Origin: Apoda limacodes
Lineage: Eukaryota; Arthropoda; Insecta; Lepidoptera; Limacodidae
Assembly (NCBI GenBank): GCA_946406115.1
Contig: OX291555.1
Coordinates: forward strand, 10,558,001 to 10,622,000
Length of the DNA stretch: 64,000 nucleotides
Reading direction: 5' to 3'
Shown here piece by piece: positions 57,248 to 64,000 of this stretch. Below the pieces are notes generated by a model. The model did not search any database. It saw nothing but the letters and a program-made list of their open reading frames with translations, and was not told the DNA's origin. Numbering within the stretch: position 1 is the stretch's first letter; the number at the start of each line of letters is the position of its first letter. Position numbers and translations under genes: made by a program.

Positions 57248-58807
57248 TATATATTATTATTATTATTATTATAGCCTCATTTATTTCCATAATGAACATG
57301 TTTAGAATCTAGTAGTTTACAATATTTTACTTAAATGATAAAATTATTAAAATTATTATATTACCATGCTTGTTTTAGTTATATATATATATATTTTTAT
57401 TACTTAAAACTTTATTCATTAAGAACCCCTCAACGGGTAAAGGCCTCCTCCATTTTACTCCACAGCTTTCTGTCTTGTGCTTTCGTGATCCAGTTTTGAC
57501 CGGCAATTCTGTGTATTTCATTCATCCATGTTTCCTTCGGTCTACCTCTTTTCCTTTTATTTGGTGGTCCTGCCCAAGTAGTTATTTTTTGAGTCCATTT
57601 ATTTCTATCCATGCGTGCTACATGACCTGTCCATTTCCATTTTAGTCTCTTAGAATGTTCTAAAGCATCTATAACATTAGTTGTTTTTCTTATGTCTAAG
57701 TTTCTTTTTTTATCTTTTTTACGTATGTTTAGTATGCTACGTTCCATTGCTCTCTGACATACTTGTATTTTATTCTTTGTGTTTTGGTTAAATATCCAGG
57801 TTTGGCATCCGTATGTCAGGCACGGTAGTAAACATGAGTCCAGAATTTTTTTCTTAAGTTTTACTGGGAGTTTAGATTTTAAGATTTCCTTATTGCTCCA
57901 GAATTTATTCCAGGTTATATTAATACGTCTGTTTAGTTCATTTTGGTGACTAGACGTTGAGAATGATACTTGTTTGCCTAGATATACGTAGTTTTGGACA
58001 TACTCTAATACATAGTTATTAACATATATTGGTTTTGTGAGATGGTTTGTCATGACTTTAGTCTTAGTAGTATTTAGTTCTAGGCCGATTGCACTACTTA
58101 CTTTCTGTAGTTCGTTAATCATAATCTCCAATTGTAATGCTGTTTCAGAAAAAAGTATAATGTCGTCAGCAAACCGAAGATTACTGAGACATTCTCCATT
58201 TATGTTGATACCTTTTCTCTCCCAGTTTAAAGTTTTCATTACATTTTGGAGAACAGTTATGAAAATTCTTGGTGACAGGGGGTCACCTTGTCTGACGCCT
58301 CTGCATATGTTTATTTCGGGGCCCTGTTTTTCTAATTTTACACGACTTTTGCTTTTTGTATAAATGTCTTTTAGAAGATCTATAGTTTCTGACGGTGTTT
58401 CGCACTCTTGTAGAGCTTTCCATATGCTATTGTGAGATATCGAGTCGAAAGCTTTGGCGTAGTCAATAAAACATAAGTAGAGTGGCCTATTGTATTCTGT
58501 ATATTTTTCTATAATTAGGCTTAAAGTGTGAATGTGATCTATTGTAGAAAAGTTTTTTCTGAATCCAGCTTGTTCTGGCGGCTGGCATTTATCTGTAAGC
58601 AGCGCCAAGCGTTCCTCGAGACATGAAGCAAATAATTTATACATATTTGACTGTAAGCTGATTGGTCGGTAGTTTCCAATATCGGCAGGGTCTCCTTTTT
58701 TGTAGAGTAAAATAATAACAGATTTTGCCCACTGTTCAGGTATTGTTCTGTCGTCAAGGATTTTATTGAATAAGTTGGTTATGAGTGGTGCTAATATAAA
58801 TATATAT
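57248..58807 (-). mobile_element. 5'-truncated RTE-type LINE with 12-bp duplication
   Basis: Flanked by ATAATATGTATA at 57236-57247 and 58808-58819. Read on the minus strand it has a truncated coding region (to 57430), a short 3' untranslated region and an (ATA)n-type tail at 57250-57275. The endonuclease and the N-terminal half of the reverse transcriptase region are missing. Confidence 0.85.
57430..58792 (-). CDS. RTE-clade reverse transcriptase, 5'-truncated, open frame
   Basis: The frame is open from about 58792 (truncation point in TA-rich sequence) to the stop at 57430, about 450 codons; the first ATG is at 58644. Seen, numbered from that ATG: upstream IPEQWAKS and GDPADIGNYRPISLQS, then FIDYAKAFD (aspartate 61), GVRQGDPLSP (116-125) and FADDIILFS (158-166), so the polymerase aspartates survive. 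The C-terminal part has YGCQTW and the end motif KRKRGRPKETW. It lacks the apurinic endonuclease needed for retrotransposition, so it is a dead-on-arrival copy but young. No promoter is expected. Confidence 0.85.
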
Positions 58808-59109
58808 ATAATATGTATAATATGCCTATATGTTGACCCGACTTCTTAATAATATTCGTGCCAAATTTGAAATAAATCCATGCAGTTCTTTTTGAGTTTA
58901 TCCCGAACATACATACAGACAAACAGACAAAAAATCTAAAAACTATATTTTGGGCTTCGGTATCGATTGTAGATCACACCCCAAGTATTCTTTTAAAAAA
59001 ATATTCACTGCACATTTTTGACTTCCTACTATACAATAAAAAAATGTCATGTCACAGCTATTCCTGTGTCGAATATAAGATTACTCCGTTGCAACGTAAA
59101 GAAATATTG

Positions 59110-59775
59110 CAATTAATCTATATATCTATATATATTATATAAATCAATTGACGTTTGTTAGTCTCACAAAAACTCGAGAATGGCTGGACCGGACCGGCTG
59201 GACTTGACGGGTATATTTTTTTTTTATGTATGTCCACCGATTTCTCTGTCAATTATGAACCGATTTCAAAAATTCTTTTTTCATTTGAAAAAGTATGCTT
59301 CTGAGGTGGTCCCATATTAATGAAGTGGATTTAAAACTTAAACTTTCGGAGAAAAAAAACATTGATGTTAATTTGGAACTGGTGAAACACGCCTTTTATG
59401 TTGATGATTGTATGAAATTTTTGTTACAAGTATGGATGTTTGAGTGTAAGAGAAACAAAAGGAATTCGTCAATCAAAAGCAAAAAATAAAATTTTTTTAT
59501 CAAAAAAAACAAACGGCTTCCAAAATATGCATTAAAAAGGTAAAAAAATTTACTTATTTCCAAAAATATGACTTAATTACCGTTTAAAGGTGGTGTCATG
59601 CAAGTGAAGAGTGTTATAAATTGCTATAGGTAGGTACATAGACACCAACTGTGTAAATAATATAAATATGTATAATGTATAAACTGTTCGGTACATAGAC
59701 TGTGATTCAAATCAGATGTTAGGCAATAAGTAATTATTTTTACCTTTTTAGAGCGTCTTTTGAAGCTGGTAGATT
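59110..59775. repeat. Dispersed repeat, family A, inverted pair
   Basis: 59215-59545 is a minus-strand copy, with the frame 59295-59489 representing its decayed coding-like stretch. 59636-59760 continues in plus orientation (CAATAAGTAATTATTTTTACC, first 20 bases). The opposing halves make a fold-back around ACGGCTTCCAAAATATGC, as in the hairpin at 305-381. Confidence 0.6.
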
Positions 59776-60245
59776 TTAAGGGGTTCCGTATCCAAAGAGT
59801 AGAAAACGGGACCGTGATAGTTATATACGGTTGAAATTTTCACAGATAATGTATTTCTGTTGCTGCTATAACAACAGATACTAAAAAACAGAATAAAATA
59901 AATATTTAAGGGGAGTCCCATACAATTAACGTGATTTTCGCTCGTTTTTGATCGATATATATATATATATTCACTTTATAAATACGTAATTAAATTAAAA
60001 TAAACTAAACATTTAAGTTTTTGCCGTTTTTATAGATAATGTTACGTTACCGTGCAAGAGTCTAACTCGCACTTGGCCGTTTTTTTTGTTTAAAAGTTTT
60101 TGGCTTCCAACTTTTGAAACTTAAGGAAAATTTTTTTCTGAAATAAGTGATTAAGCTTAATTAGGGTTCCGTTTCTCGAAAAATAAGTTTGCACAGAACC
60201 CACGGTGCGCGAGCCAGACTCGCACTTGGCCGGTTTTTTTATTAT
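59776..60245 (-). repeat. Dispersed repeat, family B, two minus-strand copies
   Basis: First copy 59776-60085 (GGGGTTCCGTATCC to CGCACTTGGCCG), with a TATATA insertion near 59955; second, short copy 60155-60245 ending CTCGCACTTGGCCGG. Both are complements of 51198-51498. Confidence 0.7.
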
Positions 60246-61569
60246 ACCTCCTCATAGTAAAACCACAGTCAAAATTTAATTTTCGTTTATATGACTGGCT
60301 GGACAGCACACAGTCATATGTGACATATACATATAGGCTAGTCGGGTGTGCTCGCCCCCCGTCTCCCCGCGCACCTTACCTCACTATTGCTCTGGCTAGA
60401 CGACTTTGATTGCTAATAGTATGATTGAAAGGAAAGTCTAGGCTGTGTGACAGGCCCTGTGTATGGTCGCTAGTGTCTTATTACTTGGAACAATTTTAAT
60501 ATGGCAACTATAGTTTTGAGTTTTGACCACCGGATCAGAGGAGTTTGTTGCACTGTACTTACGCCATTGTAGTTATTTCATAATATGTATCTGTTTTCTT
60601 CATACCATATTTTGTGTGTAAGTAGTAAGTAGATACTTCTCTTCGTCGTGGCCGCAAAATAATAAACAAAATGATTATGAAGAGAACTTAAAAAATCAAT
60701 TCCATATTATTTTGGTGACGAGCAAATTATCATTATAATTTTGCACAAGAAAATAATAATATAAGATAGGTGATTGCATGTAGCCTTGACGAATGTCGAA
60801 GACACGATCGCAATTTAGACAATCGCTGTGTTGGACAATTAAGAAACTAAACCACAGAGTAGCATGATTTTCGGATGTTGCTCTCTTTGACACTGGATCG
60901 CTAATTTTTGAACAAAAAGTATCTAAATAACACTTACTTTGGTAGACCCTGTGCTTTCATTATATAAAAAAAAAACAAGATATAACAAACAGTTGATTTA
61001 ACTTGATGGAGGCACTAACCGTGGAAACTTTCGACATATAAAATGTACACTCATTTATTTTTCTTTGGAATGCTTAGAAAGTTAGACCGCGAAAATTTAA
61101 GACTTGAGACTTCGATTATTTGGACGTTCATGTAATAATACCATGTATTATTAATGTTTTATATTTATTGTTAAGTATATCGGTTATGTATAAAATAATA
61201 CCTGAGTTTTTAGTTATTGATTTTCTAGTTCGAAATCTATCTCTAAAGCTTCTAGAGCTCATTTCAACACATATTTAAAAACATATAAAATAAGAAACCA
61301 GCTCCTTAAATCAAGATCATTATGCCTATTTCATCTACAAGGTTTCGACACTAAATATAATTATTCTTAAGGTTTATAAGTAAAAAGTGACATCGACCAT
61401 GTTCCTTGATATAAACTTATACTAATGATTTGCTTTTACCACGTAATAACACAACAAAGATTTGAATTACCTTTTGTACGAAGTAAGGGTACGTAACTTT
61501 ACCCGTCGTGGTATTTAATTTACTTACATAGGTTTTTTTAAAGGTAGCGGGGAGCCGTTGGTTACAGGC
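60246..61569. other. No gene recognised
   Basis: AT-rich; no frame or motif supported. Confidence 0.5.
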
Positions 61570-61672
61570 GGCACAGAGTCGCCAGCTGTGGAGAAAGTAA
61601 GGTGAGGCCTATGTCCAGCAGTGGACGTTAATGGGCTGATATGATGATGATGATGATGATGATGACATAGGT
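61570..61672 (+). mobile_element. RTE-like LINE 3' end with (ATG)n tail
   Basis: GGCCTATGTCCAGCAGTGGA then CGTTAATGGGCTGATATGATGATGATG-type tail of about eight ATG repeats (61643-61666). Coding part reduced to the last residues. Confidence 0.75.
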
Positions 61673-62734
61673 TTGCATTATAATACAACAACATCTACGA
61701 AATTCGTAGGAACTTTGTCTCCATTTAAAATGAAGTAAAAATTACGTACACAAAATAAAAGCAATGCTATTAATTAAAATGAAAAATAAAACGGGAAATT
61801 TATATTCTAATATTTTATTTTCATTTCAGGTAAGAACTAAACACGGCAGTATATTGTGCAGATCAACAGTATGTATATTTTTTGACAGTATTTACATTTG
61901 CCTATATAAAAAAATATAATGCTTTATCAGAAGCAAAACTAATTATTGTTTATTGAAATTCTTAAAGTTCAGCTGAGGTATCAAATTGGCTTTCGTCGTT
62001 TTATGGTCTCAGGTAACTAGAACTAAAATCTATAATCATATTAGAAAGTAGATGTGTGAACGTGTAGGTTTCGATGACCCCTCTGAAAAAGTTTTGTTCG
62101 CACATCAACTTTCTATCTCTTTTGTGGCCATGTATATCTAACGAATATAGATATTAGGTTCTTTGACCCTCAATTTTTGCTGTACTTTATATGAACAAAA
62201 AACGCGACATATAAACTAATTGTGTATAAGTGGTGTAGCACCCACATCTTTTTGTTCAAGTTATTGATCTTAACGTTAAGCAGACGTTGTTCGGTCATTT
62301 CCGTTGCTTTTGGGCTGTAGCGCCGTCACATAATCCACTGCGTTGCATCGCACGCCCGAGCTATTACTTCGTTTTTACTTAACAATTTTTTTTTTCCCTT
62401 TACTTCTCCTAAGGGTCGTAGCTTAATTTTAAACAGACTGGGCTATCAAATGCAAAAAAAATTCAAATCTGACTAGTAGTTAGCTTTATTATATTTGTTT
62501 AAGATAGATAAGTACTAGATATGGAAAAGAAGTATAAGCTGTTCCCAGTGGTTTAACCCACGTTCTTTTACTACTCCGCTCCTAAGTGCTACAGCGTGAA
62601 GTTATATAGCCTATAACCTTACTCGAAATTTGGACCATCAAAAAAAACCCGGGTATTAGCATAGATATATATGTAGATAAGTAAGTATATATCTATTTCT
62701 ATTTCGAAGTATATATCTATATCTTTCTCTCCTG
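61673..62734. other. No gene recognised
   Basis: AT-rich; nothing supported. Confidence 0.5.
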
Positions 62735-63080
62735 AGCCATGTCTATAAGCTGTTATCTAGGGTCATTACGAATCGTCTCGAACGCAGGTTTGAAGAATTC
62801 CAGCCTCCCGAACATACCAGTTTAAGAAAGGGATTTAGAACCATGGACCACATACAAACGCCTCGCCAGTTTATTCAGAAGACAGAGAAGTAGATATAAT
62901 CGGCTTCTCTGCGTACTTTTCGAGGAAAAAGGCCTTACCGAGACCTGGGCGGTGTTAGAGTCTCTCCAGCGGTACCACATAGACTATTGGTACATCGAAG
63001 TGCTGAAGTGTTTGTATAACAGTGCCACCTTGTCTGTCCGAATACAAGACCAGAACACGAAACCAATCCATCTGCAGTAA
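62735..63080 (+). pseudogene. RTE-like reverse transcriptase fragment
   Basis: Plus-strand pieces in shifting frames: YKLLSRVITNRLERRFEEF, then FRTMDHIQTPRQFIQKTE, then, after a shift, ESLQR-like and NSATLSVRIQDQNTK. These match the same region as MYKLF...IDHIH in 57430-58792, but from another RTE family. Heavily broken. Confidence 0.65.
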
Positions 63081-64000
63081 TCTAGGTTTAGTTGGCAGAC
63101 GGACCGACCCACGCTGAGTTTTCCAGTTGATAACTATCAAACCTAGTAACTTTTGTCCCTTTATTCATCCAAGAATTTTCAGAAAGATAACATATCCATT
63201 TTCAATACCTTTTTGCAATTGAACGTGAAGTCCTATATCTAGTTTTGAATTTACACGAAATTAATTGGAGATGTTTTACTAGCTAGGAATAATAATCATG
63301 ACTATGTTTTTTCAAAGTTATAATGAAAATAGTTAGTTGAAATAATTCTAGGGTTCCACGTCAAGTAATGACATATTTCTATGAGTAATGCAGACCTATG
63401 TGTACACACATGACAGTGGCTCGACTCGCCTCATCCGGTTTCCAAAGAGAGTAGCTGCTATGCATGAAACAGGCAAGTATATACATATGTAGAAAGAGCG
63501 CTCGAGAGACAGCATTGAAGTGTAAACTTTGCTGTCTCGTGCAATGATATTGTAAAATATACACTAGACTCTAAACGAGCCTGATGCATAAGAATAATCT
63601 ATTTCTAACAATTAGCTACTAAGACAGCTTTGATCTATGAAGCTATACCATCTACATATATATCTTTTATCTATCTCTTTTTTCAAAATAAAGGTAACCG
63701 GCCAAGTGCTAAACTGGTCAACATTGCTAAATATTTGTATGCTGAAGAGGCAGTGGCAAGTCACAGTGGAAAGAGCAGTTTGCGCTTCCTCGTCCTTACT
63801 AAATGTAGTAGGAAGTGGCTCGTTAAGTTAAGGCTCGTTAAAAGTACAGGGCCGGATTTGGTGGCGCATATATTTAAAAGCAAATTTACGTTAAACATAG
63901 GGCATTTATAGGTTAATGATGATTATTTGTAATAAATTGCAACAGTAATTACTGTGACGAATTGAATTTACTCAAGTTTTGTTCAAGTTCAAACTCTTCG
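63081..64000. other. No gene recognised
   Basis: A family B fragment (ACCGGCCAAGTGCTAAACTGG, first 14 bases shared) lies near 63697. The 93-codon frame at 63630-63911 has no domain. Confidence 0.45.

Larger units (their letters stand above)
56929..59050 (+). repeat. Older dispersed repeat split by an RTE LINE
   Basis: 56929-57247 starts ACTAGCTGCTGCCCGCGACG and 58820-59050 continues with ATGCCTATATGTTGACCCG, CGTGCCAAATTTGAAATAAATCC and ACATACATACAGACAAACAG. Joined at the 12-bp duplication the wording follows a common moth repeat, so the LINE between them is younger. Confidence 0.55.

Noticed and set aside
58037..58363. 108-codon plus-strand frame
   Set aside because: Antisense shadow of the RTE reverse transcriptase on the minus strand.

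Overview
The window is eukaryotic and most likely from a moth or butterfly (Lepidoptera). Outside one large element no host gene was recognised. The sequence is an AT-rich patchwork of dispersed repeats whose wording is typical of lepidopteran genomes: 3' ends of Jockey-like and RTE-like LINEs, 5S-rRNA-derived SINEs, the family beginning GGCCAAGTGCGAGTC, and hAT, Harbinger and Tc1/mariner relics. The species assignment is inferred from these families; no host gene confirms it.

The centrepiece is an apparently complete Polinton (Maverick), a virus-like self-synthesising DNA transposon, at 10498-23487 (12,990 bp). It starts AGTAGAGGGG, ends with the reverse complement of that, and is flanked by a perfect 6-bp target duplication (GTAGTG at 10492-10497 and 23488-23493). 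Its terminal inverted repeats (TIRs) are about 1.3 kb; 1,289 bp of each has the same length and looked identical wherever compared. The left TIR carries about 61 extra bp. Inside lie a spliced, protein-primed type B DNA polymerase gene, then a tightly packed block on the + strand: packaging ATPase, small hydrophobic-tailed protein, conserved Polinton protein of unknown role, retroviral-type integrase with chromodomain, penton-like minor capsid protein, small basic glycine-rich protein, major capsid protein and adenain-like cysteine protease. Every reading frame is open. Each TIR also carries a copy of a small spliced gene of unknown function. Together these are the parts needed for replication (polymerase), integration (integrase) and virion building (capsid proteins, protease, ATPase).

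Two features stand out. Four of the junctions in the virion block are 1-4 base stop/start overlaps (TAATG or ATGA), which suggests coupled translation from one mRNA. The matching TIRs and absence of disabling changes suggest a recent insertion or an element that is still competent.

Left flank (1-10491): fold-back and dispersed repeats, a 141-bp triplicated GC-rich satellite (2676-3098), and LINE 3' ends (4397-4575, 5780-6090, 6687-6965). Right flank (23494-64000): a 2-kb long-inverted-repeat element holding remnants of a CXC-domain gene (24573-26556); a probable LTR-element fragment (27160-27764); a 27-bp minisatellite (28748-28937); a 44-bp array invaded by a LINE and by Harbinger copies, one of them broken by a hAT element with an 8-bp duplication (30060-32430); a broken Tc1/mariner transposase (37362-38662); a LINE relic (41008-42245); another hAT element with an 8-bp duplication (44957-45637); and a 5'-truncated RTE-type LINE with a 12-bp duplication nested in an older repeat (57248-58807).
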